Below are positions 1-8,354 of a stretch of 34,800 nt of DNA, one piece after another (the first letter of the stretch is position 1; every line of letters starts with the position of its first letter). Below the pieces are notes generated by a model. It worked only from the letters and a program-made list of their open reading frames with translations. It was not told the DNA's origin and searched no databases. Source of the DNA: an uncultured Saprospiraceae bacterium (GTDB lineage: Bacteria; Bacteroidota; Bacteroidia; Chitinophagales; Saprospiraceae); assembly GCA_937929835.1 (NCBI GenBank), contig CALFUU010000078.1, positions 1-34,800 on the forward strand. The letters are read 5' to 3'. The translations under genes were made by a program, and so were the position numbers.

Positions 1-1292
1 GGTATCTCAATGCTGCCTTCCCTAAATAGTCTATCTATCTCAAGACGTATGTCACTCTTGATATCCTCTATGATCATAAGATTTCTCGTAAAAAAGTACA
101 ACGTAAAATCTAATGAGGACTCCCCAAAATCTTGGAACCTAACAAAGGGAGAGGGGAAGTCAATGATATATGGATTGTCTTTGACGGATTTGAGCAGTAG
201 CTCCTTGACGACGCTTGTGTCCGTGCCATAGGCTACGCCTACATTTATTTCGAATCTTACTTTGTCATTATTGTGATTCCAATTGATGACCTTTTCATTG
301 ACAAGTTTATGGTTGGGCAAGAGGAAGTCTACATTGCCGCGTGTTTCTAGGCGTGTGGATCGCAGGCCTATTTCCTTGACAGTGCCGACTTGTCCATCTA
401 CTTCTAGGACATCACCGACGGATACACTTCTCTCGAAGAGCAGCACTAAGCCAGAAATAAAATCATTGAAGGTCTGTTGTAGTCCTAGTCCAATACCCAC
501 TAACAAAGCCGCCGCACCACCGAGCAACAAACTCATATTGATCCCAAAGGCACCTAGGGCAAATATGATGGCGAGAACGTAGACAATGTACTTGACCAAC
601 TGATTGATAGCATATCGGGAGCCGACAGCCACCTTTCTTGTCTTATAGATGCCTAGTAGAAAGAGCTGCGTAATGCCCCACACGAATAGGCGTGCTACGA
701 AAATAACCAGTATAGCGTATAGAATGTTAGAGACGCCAAACTTGACTATTTCTCCATTGATAGTTTTCTCATACAAAGTGAGATCCCAGCTCAAGTTTCT
801 GAGTACATAACTGAGGATGATTAAGACAAAGATGTACTTGAGGTTGGCCTTGGCACTGGATTCTGTAGTTTCTATTAGATCACTTTCTCTGTTCTTCTTT
901 TCTTCACTTCTGACGTAGTAGTTATGGATAAACAGATTGGATAATAGCCAGTGGAATAGGCGCATCACTTGTACAAAGCTCGCTACCCGCACCAAGGTCA
1001 GGACGCTTATCTTCACTTCCTCTTTTTGGTAGAGGACGATGTCCAATCCTAGAATAAGTACTAGGCAGAGTAGAAACAGAAGTAAAGCTAGACCCCTGAA
1101 TAGTTTATTGAGCTTAAGCCGCTCGTCTTCTTCGATTTCAGTAATCGTAAATACTTGTGGAAAGAATTTGCGAAGGGTAAATCTGTATAATGAAAATAAT
1201 AAAAAGACAAGCGCAATAGCCATCGCCAACTGGCCGACAGTAATATCTCTGTCCCCGACTTGAAAAAGTGCATATAACAGTATGTCTTTCAT
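1..1292 (-). CDS. MscS-family mechanosensitive channel (3' end outside window)
   Basis: The minus strand is open from ATG at 1292 to the left edge without a stop (430 codons visible), so the C-terminus is missing. I translated it directly. The N-terminal half has several hydrophobic segments. It is followed by a glycine/alanine-rich pore helix (INMSLLLGGAAALLVGIGLG) and then the classic MscS beta-domain signature (QTFNDFISGLVLLFERSVSVGD, then GTVKEIGLRSTRLET and the FLLPNHKL motif). The family forms inner-membrane channels that open under membrane tension and release solutes during hypo-osmotic shock. The extra N-terminal membrane segments place it among the larger MscS-like proteins rather than the minimal E. 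coli MscS. A perfect Bacteroidota -7 box lies 28 bp upstream, so it is probably transcribed separately from rsmG, which ends 58 bp upstream on the same strand. Family assignment is firm; the gating stimulus is inferred from the family. Confidence 0.93.
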   Translation of the reverse strand, partial: MKDILLYALFQVGDRDITVGQLAMAIALVFLLFSLYRFTLRKFFPQVFTITEIEEDERLKLNKLFRGLALLLFLLCLVLILGLDIVLYQKEEVKISVLTLVRVASFVQVMRLFHWLLSNLFIHNYYVRSEEKKNRESDLIETTESSAKANLKYIFVLIILSYVLRNLSWDLTLYEKTINGEIVKFGVSNILYAILVIFVARLFVWGITQLFLLGIYKTRKVAVGSRYAINQLVKYIVYVLAIIFALGAFGINMSLLLGGAAALLVGIGLGLQQTFNDFISGLVLLFERSVSVGDVLEVDGQVGTVKEIGLRSTRLETRGNVDFLLPNHKLVNEKVINWNHNNDKVRFEINVGVAYGTDTSVVKELLLKSVKDNPYIIDFPSPFVRFQDFGESSLDFTLYFFTRNLMIIEDIKSDIRLEIDRLFREGSIEI

Positions 1293-1319
1293 CTTCTTAA
1301 AGCTAGCTAATAGAGATTA

Positions 1320-1327
1320 CAAAGTTA
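1320..1327 (-). promoter_or_regulatory. candidate -7 promoter box of the MscS gene
   Basis: Read on the minus strand this is TAACTTTG, an exact match to the Bacteroidota -7 consensus TAnnTTTG, 28 bp before the channel's ATG. No clear TTTG -33 element is visible at the expected distance. The position between the rsmG stop and the channel start fits an independent promoter. Confidence 0.5.
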
Positions 1328-1350
1328 GTTTAGAATAAGCGTTTTAACTG

Positions 1351-1989
1351 TCACAATTGTGCATAGACAAGGGATTTGGTTTCAAAAAATTCCTCCTCGT
1401 AATAATCAATTAAAGCCACTTGCTCGAAGTAACCTTGCTTATTGACCTCCTGTAATTCCTCTGTGAGATCACCTCCCTTAAGAGTGATCAGTCCATTAGG
1501 GAGGGCATTGCGGTGATTTTTGGATATAAGATGTCTACACTGCGGGATGAGTTTGTTCATCCTTGTTACCGCTCTGGCCAATACGTAGTCAAAGGTTTGC
1601 TTTAGCTCTTCGGACCGCTTCTGGTATCCGACGGCATTCTGTAATCCGAGTGCTTGGATGACCTCATTGACGACGCCTATTTTTTTAGCCGTACCGTCTA
1701 TGAGTAGAAACCGGCATTGCGGAAAGAGTATGGCCAATGGTAAGCCAGGGAAGCCGCCACCTGTGCCCAGATCGACCAGCTCCGTATCTTCTACAAAAGA
1801 GGTAAACTTCGCGATGGCAAGACTGTGGAGTATATGTTTGATGTAGAGCTCTTGGATGTCTTTACGAGAGATAACATTGACCTGCTGATTAAGCTCCAGA
1901 TAAAGTGGCCCCATCTGCGTGAACTGGTCTTTCTGTAGCTCCGTCAGCTGTGGGAAATAATGAAATATCCGTTCTAAATCTTTTACCAC
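1351..1989 (-). CDS. rsmG: 16S rRNA (guanine-527-N7)-methyltransferase RsmG
   Basis: This 212-residue protein has the usual RsmG/GidB length and signature. The SAM-binding motif VDLGTGGGFPGLPLAI lies at residues 72-87. It is followed by the acidic strand end LLIDGTAKKIGVV and the conserved ARAV segment (LARAVTRMNKL). RsmG methylates N7 of G527 in 16S rRNA on the small ribosomal subunit, and its loss gives low-level streptomycin resistance in other bacteria. The ATG at 1987-1989 lies inside the upstream glycosyltransferase gene (7-bp overlap), so the two genes are probably translationally coupled. Identity is clear from the motifs; activity is inferred from the family. Confidence 0.95.
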   Translation of the reverse strand: MVKDLERIFHYFPQLTELQKDQFTQMGPLYLELNQQVNVISRKDIQELYIKHILHSLAIAKFTSFVEDTELVDLGTGGGFPGLPLAILFPQCRFLLIDGTAKKIGVVNEVIQALGLQNAVGYQKRSEELKQTFDYVLARAVTRMNKLIPQCRHLISKNHRNALPNGLITLKGGDLTEELQEVNKQGYFEQVALIDYYEEEFFETKSLVYAQL

Positions 1990-3068
1990 TCTTTCTTTTT
2001 TGGGAAAAGTACTGAAAAGCTGAATACAACATAATAGACAGCCAACGCTAAATCAAAAATGGGGAACAATAACGGATGAAACTGTGTCCCTAAACGCCGA
2101 CAGAGCTTGTTTACTATTGGTGCTAGACAAAGCATTCTGAGTATATATGCTGTCCAGCCCACTAGTGCTAGGCCATTAAAGAGACTCCCCAAAAACAACA
2201 CATAGAAACATATTTGGCTCAGAGAATGTCCACTGAGTAGGAGTATCGTACTTGGCTTATAGCTATTGGCAGTAGTATAATGTCGCCTCTTTTGTTGGAT
2301 GTATCGCCTCCAAGTAGGCTCTGCTTCTGTATATACATAGCTCGCAGGATCTATGCATATGGTTGTATTCTCTGGGGTAGCCATCTGCATCACGGTCAGG
2401 TCGTCATCTCCCGAGGCGAGGTGCTGATAGCGATCGAGATAGGCTTTGCTGAGCAGTCCTTTGTCATAGCACATATTACGACCTACCCCCATATAGGGCC
2501 GCCCTTTAAGTGCAAAGGAGAGGTAGAGAAGGGCTGTCATCCAAGCTTCAAAGTGTGACCACCAGCTGACGAGGCTATTATGAGCTCTATAGGGGCTGTA
2601 GCCCAAGATAAGCTTGTGCTCAGGGGCAGTCCTGGCCCCCATCATTGTCCCTATCCACTGAGAGGACTGTGGATGACAATCAGAATCGGTCAGAATGACC
2701 CACTGATGTCTGGATTTAACAATTCCTTCCCACAAAGCCTGCCGTTTGCCTCTGTTATTTTGCTTAACTTCGTGTACGAAAAGGTTTCCCTTTTCATTAT
2801 CTATCTTTCTTAGGATTTCTAGAGTGTCATCAGTAGAATGGTCGTCAGCAATGTGGACTGTATACTGAGGGTAGGCTTGATCAAGGACAGTTGGCAGGTT
2901 TCTTTGTAAAAGATGTCCAGCATTTTTGGCGCAAATGACCACACTTACAGCTTCTGTAGGTTGACGATCAGAGGGTCGAGTTGGGGAGATGTGATCAGAG
3001 AGCGCTTTAAAGTAGTAATACCAGTATATCAGCTGTACGAGTGCGCTGATAATCAAAAGAATAGTCAT
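1983..3068 (-). CDS. membrane-anchored family 2 glycosyltransferase
   Basis: This 361-residue protein starts with a hydrophobic segment (about residues 2-20). It then shows the GT-A catalytic features of family 2: VSVVICAKN near 41, DDHSTDD at 75-81, DSD at 128-130 (metal/nucleotide-sugar binding), GDDDL at 220-224 (likely catalytic acidic motif) and QQKRRHY at 258-264, which corresponds to the Q/RxxRW-like acceptor motif of processive synthases. Two hydrophobic segments follow (about 275-350). It should transfer a sugar from an activated donor at the cytoplasmic face of the inner membrane; the acceptor cannot be predicted. It is the first gene of a probable two-gene unit with rsmG, an arrangement seen in Bacteroidota, although the functional link is unclear. 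Confidence 0.88.
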   Translation of the reverse strand: MTILLIISALVQLIYWYYYFKALSDHISPTRPSDRQPTEAVSVVICAKNAGHLLQRNLPTVLDQAYPQYTVHIADDHSTDDTLEILRKIDNEKGNLFVHEVKQNNRGKRQALWEGIVKSRHQWVILTDSDCHPQSSQWIGTMMGARTAPEHKLILGYSPYRAHNSLVSWWSHFEAWMTALLYLSFALKGRPYMGVGRNMCYDKGLLSKAYLDRYQHLASGDDDLTVMQMATPENTTICIDPASYVYTEAEPTWRRYIQQKRRHYTTANSYKPSTILLLSGHSLSQICFYVLFLGSLFNGLALVGWTAYILRMLCLAPIVNKLCRRLGTQFHPLLFPIFDLALAVYYVVFSFSVLFPKKKEW

Positions 3069-3242
3069 CTGGTTTACAAAAGATCCTGTGATAGGTGTAA
3101 ACGTAAAGATATTTTATCTTGTCTACGTTATAGCTGAGTGTGTCTTAATCTAGACCTTCTTTCAATATCTAATCCTAAAGTGGCGCTTTGCGCTATCTAA
3201 ATAGCTAATAATCTGACAAATATATATTACAATATTTATTAA

Positions 3243-3250
3243 TATTTTTG
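3243..3250 (+). promoter_or_regulatory. candidate -7 promoter box of the C25 peptidase gene
   Basis: TATTTTTG matches TAnnTTTG exactly and lies 20 bp before the ATG at 3270, within a very AT-rich stretch. No -33 TTTG is evident at standard spacing. The predicted leader would be only about 10-15 nt. Confidence 0.45.
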
Positions 3251-3269
3251 TTGGTTAACACGATGTATA

Positions 3270-6200
3270 ATGAAAAAAATTCTTGTATTTGCCTTGGTAC
3301 TCGCCACTTCTAGCCTCTTTGGCCAGATGATGATTAATGGCGTGCCCACCTATGGTAACGAATGGATAGATTATTCTGCGACGCATATAAAAATGTCAGT
3401 CGAACAAGAAGGGATGTACAAGGTGACCTTCAGTGACTTGGTTGCTAATGGGTTTTCGGCTGCACAACTGAGAGGAGCAGACCTGCAATTGCATTCTATG
3501 GGTAAGCAGCTTCCTATCTACGTCACCACTTCTGGCGTATGGAGCAATGGTGACTACCTCGTGTTTCACGGTCAAGGTCAAAAAGGAGAACTGGATGCTC
3601 AGCTGTTTGAAGATTCTGAAAGAGAACATCTCAATCCAGAATTCAGTATGTTCTCTGATACACGAAGCTACTATCTGTCGCTGAGACCCAATGCACCCAG
3701 CCCTGAGCGCTATCAAGAAAAAAGTAATGACCTAAGTGGCGCACTGCCTTTGCCAGAAAATTTCTTTATGGAAAGGGAGTTGCACGTCTTTTCTGACTTT
3801 GATTGGAGCCCAGGGACACTCATAACTCAAGATGTACATTACTCTCATTTTGTTGCTAACGAAGGATTTGCATCTACGCTAAGACGAGAGACAGAAGTAG
3901 AGTTCCTCTCGCAAGATTATTATGAAGGCACAGCACCTTCGCCTAGATTGAGATTTAGAACAGGTGCCAATAATGTCAATCACTTAGTCGAAGTTAGTTT
4001 CAATAACTCAACACTCTTTGAAGACAGTTATTCTGGTGCCCAAGTCAAAGGGTATGAGAGTGAGATCCCTCCAAATTTTGTGAGGACCAACAATATTAAT
4101 AGAATGAAAATAAAAGGTTTTACTGGGTCAGATAATACCAATATTGCCTTTGCAGAATTTGCGTATCCTAGAACATTCAACGCCAATGGTCAAGAGCTTG
4201 TCAAGTTTTACTCTAGTGAGAGCAACTTTAGACAGTATATAGAATATCAAAACTTTAGAGGGGACAATCCTCTAGTTTTTGATGTAGAGAATAAATGCTT
4301 TGTCAGAGCAGAAAAGGAGGGTGATCTAGCCAAGTTCTTGTTGCCGAATGCGGCTATCAAAAGTGCTAAGTGTTTTATAGTAGATGAGTCTGCCTTATTG
4401 CGTCCAGTGTCATTTGCTGAGAAGCAATTTACCTTGTTCGATGATATGAATCCAGACTTTCTGATCTTGACAAGTGAAGTACTTAATGTAGATGGTGCTG
4501 GAGGTAATCCCGTAAAAGAGTATGCGGCATTCAGATCATCAAATGAAGGTGGCAATTATCGTACATCAATTATCAATGTAGAGGAAGTGTACGACCAGTT
4601 TGGTTGGGGAGTTTCGGAGCACAGTTTGTCCATAAGAAATTTTGCGCAGTATGTCCAATCCAAATGGCCAGATTTCGAGATGGTATTTATAATCGGAAAG
4701 GCATTGACGTATAGCAATAAAAATAATTCTACTACGATAAATAATATCGTGCCTACCTATGGTAGACCGGGGTCTGATGTCTTGATGTTTGCAGAGAATG
4801 GAAAGTCCTACCCCTATGTAGGTGTGGGCAGGTTGGCAGCAAGAAACGCGGAGGATATATACAATTATCTAGATAAGGCCAGAAGTAATGCAAGACTTTC
4901 TGACATCGCCAACTTGACTATAGAGGAAAGAGTGTGGCGAAAAAATGTCATTCACCTGAGTGGAGGAGATGTCAATATCCAGCAAGATTTATTTAATAAG
5001 CTGACCTTTATGGAGTCCCTTATTGAGACCAATTCTTATGGGGCAGAGGTGACGACATATAGAAAGGTATCTTCTGATCCTGTGACGACGGCCTTGTCAC
5101 AAGCGATACTCAATCAGATCAATGATGGTATTTCGATGTTATCCTTTTTTGGACACTCTTCAGCAGGAACTTTTGACTTCAGTGTAGAGGACCCATCTAT
5201 CTATAGCAATCAAGGAAAACTGCCGTTGATTTTCTCGATGGGTTGTCATTCAGGAGATATACACGAGAACACCTTTTCACTTAGTGAAAATTTTATACTT
5301 ACTAAAGACGTGGGCTCTGTGGCCTTTATGGCTTCTTCGGGCAATGCCTTTGCGGATGCTTTGGCGAGAGTGGGCAATGGATTTTATGACGAGGTAGGGA
5401 CAGATTTTTATGGTGAGCCGATATCGTTGGCTATACGGGATGTGTTAGAAGGCGTTTTTGATGGGCTTATGCAGAATTATAATCAAGGACCCCAGACCAT
5501 ACCCTTTTCTGATACGTATGTTGATATGATTACTTTGATGCAGCAGAATACGCTGCACGGTGACCCAGCTATCGTATTGTATGCAGCAGAGGAACCTGAT
5601 TTTGTCGTCGATTTTGAATCTTTACAGACAATGTCAGTTGTCGGAACTACAGATGATTTTGTTGATCTAGAATTTGATATCCTTAACCTCGGAAGAAATA
5701 CTGGTGGAGATACACTGAATAACTACATAATTCATACTTATGGTAATAAGGTGGATACGATATATTTTTCTTCTGTGGCACCTGTCAACAGACTGTCTGT
5801 AACGGTCCAGTTACCTAATCCAGGAGAAGCAGCTGTTGGTAAAAACAGTATCAATATAGTATTGGATGTAGACAATCAGATTGCCGAGGCACCTTTACCT
5901 TCTGCCGAGGAGAATAACGATATGATGCGTGCTTGGAATCTACCCGAAGGATTCTGCTACTTTGTATTCAATAGCAATGCCCAGCCTGTCTACCCGCCAG
6001 AGTATGGTATCGTATACGCTCAGAATCTAGACCTTATTGCGTCTTCATCTAATGCTCTTGAGGAGAAATCCTACTTCTTGCTAGAGTTGGATACAACAGA
6101 AAATTTTGATAGTCCCTTATTGCAAAGAGGTGAAGTTTTTTCTTCTCCAGCGACGATAAGATGGAATCCTAATATCACGTACGAAAATGAAACGGTCTAT

Positions 6201-8351
6201 TACTGGAGAGTAAAGCCAAGAGACTTGGCACAAAGTATCTGGAATCAGAGTTCATTTGTGTACCTCGATAACGGAGCACCCGGGTGGAATCAGAGTCACT
6301 TCTATCAGTGGGATGATGACAGCTACGAGACTTCCTTTATTGATACGGTTACAAGAGATTGGACGTATGTAGATAATATCAATGATATAATAATTAAGAA
6401 TGGCTTGACTGTCAATGACGGTCCTACCGAGTTCTTTCCTAATATGTCCTATGGTGCTAGTATAGATCAGTATATACATCATTTCGGAGAGTTAGAGTCA
6501 GGAGTCTATCTGGCAGTCTTTGATGGCGTGACAGGTGTGGCTCGGATCAACAGCAACCCTTTTGGGACTGCGGGAGACTTTGGCAGTGTGTTAGACGCAA
6601 ATTGGGCAACAACCTTTGCATTTTTCCCTTATTGGACAAGAACCAAAGAGGAGAGGGCTGACGTCATCAACTTTATGGAAAACATAGTCCAGGATGGAGA
6701 CTACCTTGTTTTTATGACGATACATAGAGAAGATGCTCGGGTAACGGATGATTATAGAGCGGATTTGTGGGCGGCAGATGGGGCCAATGGAGACCCAGAC
6801 ATCTTCAGTACGCTAGAAGATACCTACGGTGCGGCACGTGTACGAGAGTTGGCTACGGGTAGACCAGTGCCCTATATTTTTGTAGGTAGAAAAAATGATC
6901 CGACGTTTGATGTCAAGGAAGTGAAAGGTAGCGGCTATAACTCTAGGATAGAATTATCCTTGGACATAATCGCCAAGTGGGATAGAGGGGCAATCAGCTC
7001 TACCACTATCGGTCCTGCAACCAAGTGGGATAGATTATTGTGGAATATAGATGAGATAGATCTACAAGAAGATGAGTTTAAGTTTGACATATACGGCATA
7101 GACGTTAATGGCAATAGGACTTTATTGTTTGAAAATGTAGATGAGTTTTCATTTGATTTGTCCTCTATTGATGCAGCGCAGTACCCACACCTAGAGCTCG
7201 AGTTATTTAGTTCTGATGAGACGTCTAGGACGGCACCGCAGTTAGAGTATTGGAGGGTTTTGTATGATGGTATACCTGAGGCCGTTCTCGATATAGAAAA
7301 TAAATTGGTCTATCAAGCGGATAGTCTCTTGATGGGTAATGAATTTAAATTCGAAACAGTAGCGACCAATGTTACAGATGTAGATATGGACAGCTTGCTC
7401 GTGGCTTTCTCTATAACAGATGCCAACAATAATGTACAGACATTCAATAAAAGATTGGCTCCACTAAAGGCCAATGAAAGTGTTCCTGTAGATTTCAGTA
7501 TCAATACAGATGGCCTATTGGGGGATAACGAATTTAGAGTAGAAATCAATCCTGGTCCAGAGCAGCAAGAGCATCACTACTTTAATAATCTAGGATTGAG
7601 ATCCTTCAATGTCGGAGGAGATAACATCAATCCACTCTTAGATGTCACCTTTGATGGTGTTAGGATTATGAATGGTGATATTGTAGCAGCTGCGCCTGTC
7701 ATCAGTGTATTGCTAAAGGATGATAATATTTTCTTCCCTATCACAGATGTTTCTAATTTTTCTCTTGGCCTACAGGCTCACCCAGATGCTCAGTCGTTTC
7801 CGATTGACCTGACGGCGGATAATGTCAACTTTTTCCCTGCAGATTCTACCAACGGCTACTGCGCCCGATTAGAATTTGTTCCGGAGCCGGCCTTGGAGTC
7901 AGGAGAGTATACACTATTTGTGCAAGGTACTGATGCCTCAGGCAACTTGTCTGGAGCAAATAATGTTCAGTTGGATTTCCAAGTTGTCAAGGAAGCTACA
8001 GTGACCAACATATTGAATTATCCTAACCCATTCTCTACCCAGACACAGTTTGTATTCACATTGACAGGGGCGACAGTACCAGATGTATTTACGATACAGA
8101 TATTTACCCTTTCTGGAAAGGTGGTTAAGGAAATCACCAAAGAGGAAATGGGCAACTTGAGAATAGGACAAAATAGGACAGATTATAGATGGAATGGTAC
8201 CGATGACTTCGGCAACAAACTCGGAAATGGTGTCTACCTCTATAGATTGATTACTTCTCAGGTGGATGGAGAAGACCTCCTTCATTTTGGAAATGATAAC
8301 ATTGATGGCTTTTTCAATAAGGGATTTGGTAAATTGGTGATTATGAGATAA
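3270..8351 (+). CDS. giant C25 (gingipain/PorU-like) cysteine peptidase with T9SS sorting domain
   Basis: This 1693-residue secreted protein begins with a signal peptide (about 1-19, MKKILVFALVLATSSLFGQ). A beta-rich N-terminal region leads into a peptidase C25 domain (about 390-775). Its likely catalytic pair is His629 in FFGHSS and Cys659 in SMGCHSGD, and the typical closing motif LHGDPAIVLY lies near 760. CARDB/Ig-like regions follow, then a segment at about 1043-1215 that resembles the ILEI/FAM3 fold. The last ~110 residues (from NILNYPNPFS, about 1581) form an FlgD_ig-like T9SS C-terminal sorting domain. C25 proteins include gingipains and the T9SS sortase PorU, which cleaves cargo sorting domains at the cell surface. 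This one is longer than PorU (about 1100-1300 residues) and resembles the set named 'putative T9SS sortase PorU2'; that label is from memory and unverified. It may act as an alternative sortase or as a surface peptidase. The downstream membrane gene starts 3 bp after its stop. Confidence 0.85.
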   Translation: MKKILVFALVLATSSLFGQMMINGVPTYGNEWIDYSATHIKMSVEQEGMYKVTFSDLVANGFSAAQLRGADLQLHSMGKQLPIYVTTSGVWSNGDYLVFHGQGQKGELDAQLFEDSEREHLNPEFSMFSDTRSYYLSLRPNAPSPERYQEKSNDLSGALPLPENFFMERELHVFSDFDWSPGTLITQDVHYSHFVANEGFASTLRRETEVEFLSQDYYEGTAPSPRLRFRTGANNVNHLVEVSFNNSTLFEDSYSGAQVKGYESEIPPNFVRTNNINRMKIKGFTGSDNTNIAFAEFAYPRTFNANGQELVKFYSSESNFRQYIEYQNFRGDNPLVFDVENKCFVRAEKEGDLAKFLLPNAAIKSAKCFIVDESALLRPVSFAEKQFTLFDDMNPDFLILTSEVLNVDGAGGNPVKEYAAFRSSNEGGNYRTSIINVEEVYDQFGWGVSEHSLSIRNFAQYVQSKWPDFEMVFIIGKALTYSNKNNSTTINNIVPTYGRPGSDVLMFAENGKSYPYVGVGRLAARNAEDIYNYLDKARSNARLSDIANLTIEERVWRKNVIHLSGGDVNIQQDLFNKLTFMESLIETNSYGAEVTTYRKVSSDPVTTALSQAILNQINDGISMLSFFGHSSAGTFDFSVEDPSIYSNQGKLPLIFSMGCHSGDIHENTFSLSENFILTKDVGSVAFMASSGNAFADALARVGNGFYDEVGTDFYGEPISLAIRDVLEGVFDGLMQNYNQGPQTIPFSDTYVDMITLMQQNTLHGDPAIVLYAAEEPDFVVDFESLQTMSVVGTTDDFVDLEFDILNLGRNTGGDTLNNYIIHTYGNKVDTIYFSSVAPVNRLSVTVQLPNPGEAAVGKNSINIVLDVDNQIAEAPLPSAEENNDMMRAWNLPEGFCYFVFNSNAQPVYPPEYGIVYAQNLDLIASSSNALEEKSYFLLELDTTENFDSPLLQRGEVFSSPATIRWNPNITYENETVYYWRVKPRDLAQSIWNQSSFVYLDNGAPGWNQSHFYQWDDDSYETSFIDTVTRDWTYVDNINDIIIKNGLTVNDGPTEFFPNMSYGASIDQYIHHFGELESGVYLAVFDGVTGVARINSNPFGTAGDFGSVLDANWATTFAFFPYWTRTKEERADVINFMENIVQDGDYLVFMTIHREDARVTDDYRADLWAADGANGDPDIFSTLEDTYGAARVRELATGRPVPYIFVGRKNDPTFDVKEVKGSGYNSRIELSLDIIAKWDRGAISSTTIGPATKWDRLLWNIDEIDLQEDEFKFDIYGIDVNGNRTLLFENVDEFSFDLSSIDAAQYPHLELELFSSDETSRTAPQLEYWRVLYDGIPEAVLDIENKLVYQADSLLMGNEFKFETVATNVTDVDMDSLLVAFSITDANNNVQTFNKRLAPLKANESVPVDFSINTDGLLGDNEFRVEINPGPEQQEHHYFNNLGLRSFNVGGDNINPLLDVTFDGVRIMNGDIVAAAPVISVLLKDDNIFFPITDVSNFSLGLQAHPDAQSFPIDLTADNVNFFPADSTNGYCARLEFVPEPALESGEYTLFVQGTDASGNLSGANNVQLDFQVVKEATVTNILNYPNPFSTQTQFVFTLTGATVPDVFTIQIFTLSGKVVKEITKEEMGNLRIGQNRTDYRWNGTDDFGNKLGNGVYLYRLITSQVDGEDLLHFGNDNIDGFFNKGFGKLVIMR

Positions 8352-8354
8352 TCA

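Noticed and set aside
1352-1361. 10-bp palindrome CACAATTGTG near the rsmG stop
   Set aside because: It lies within the last codons and stop of rsmG and has no partner or promoter context, so it is probably chance.
3181-3194. Small GCGC-TTT-GCGC hairpin upstream of the C25 gene
   Set aside because: Four-pair core stem, not next to a gene end, and no U-run; not supported as a terminator or riboswitch.
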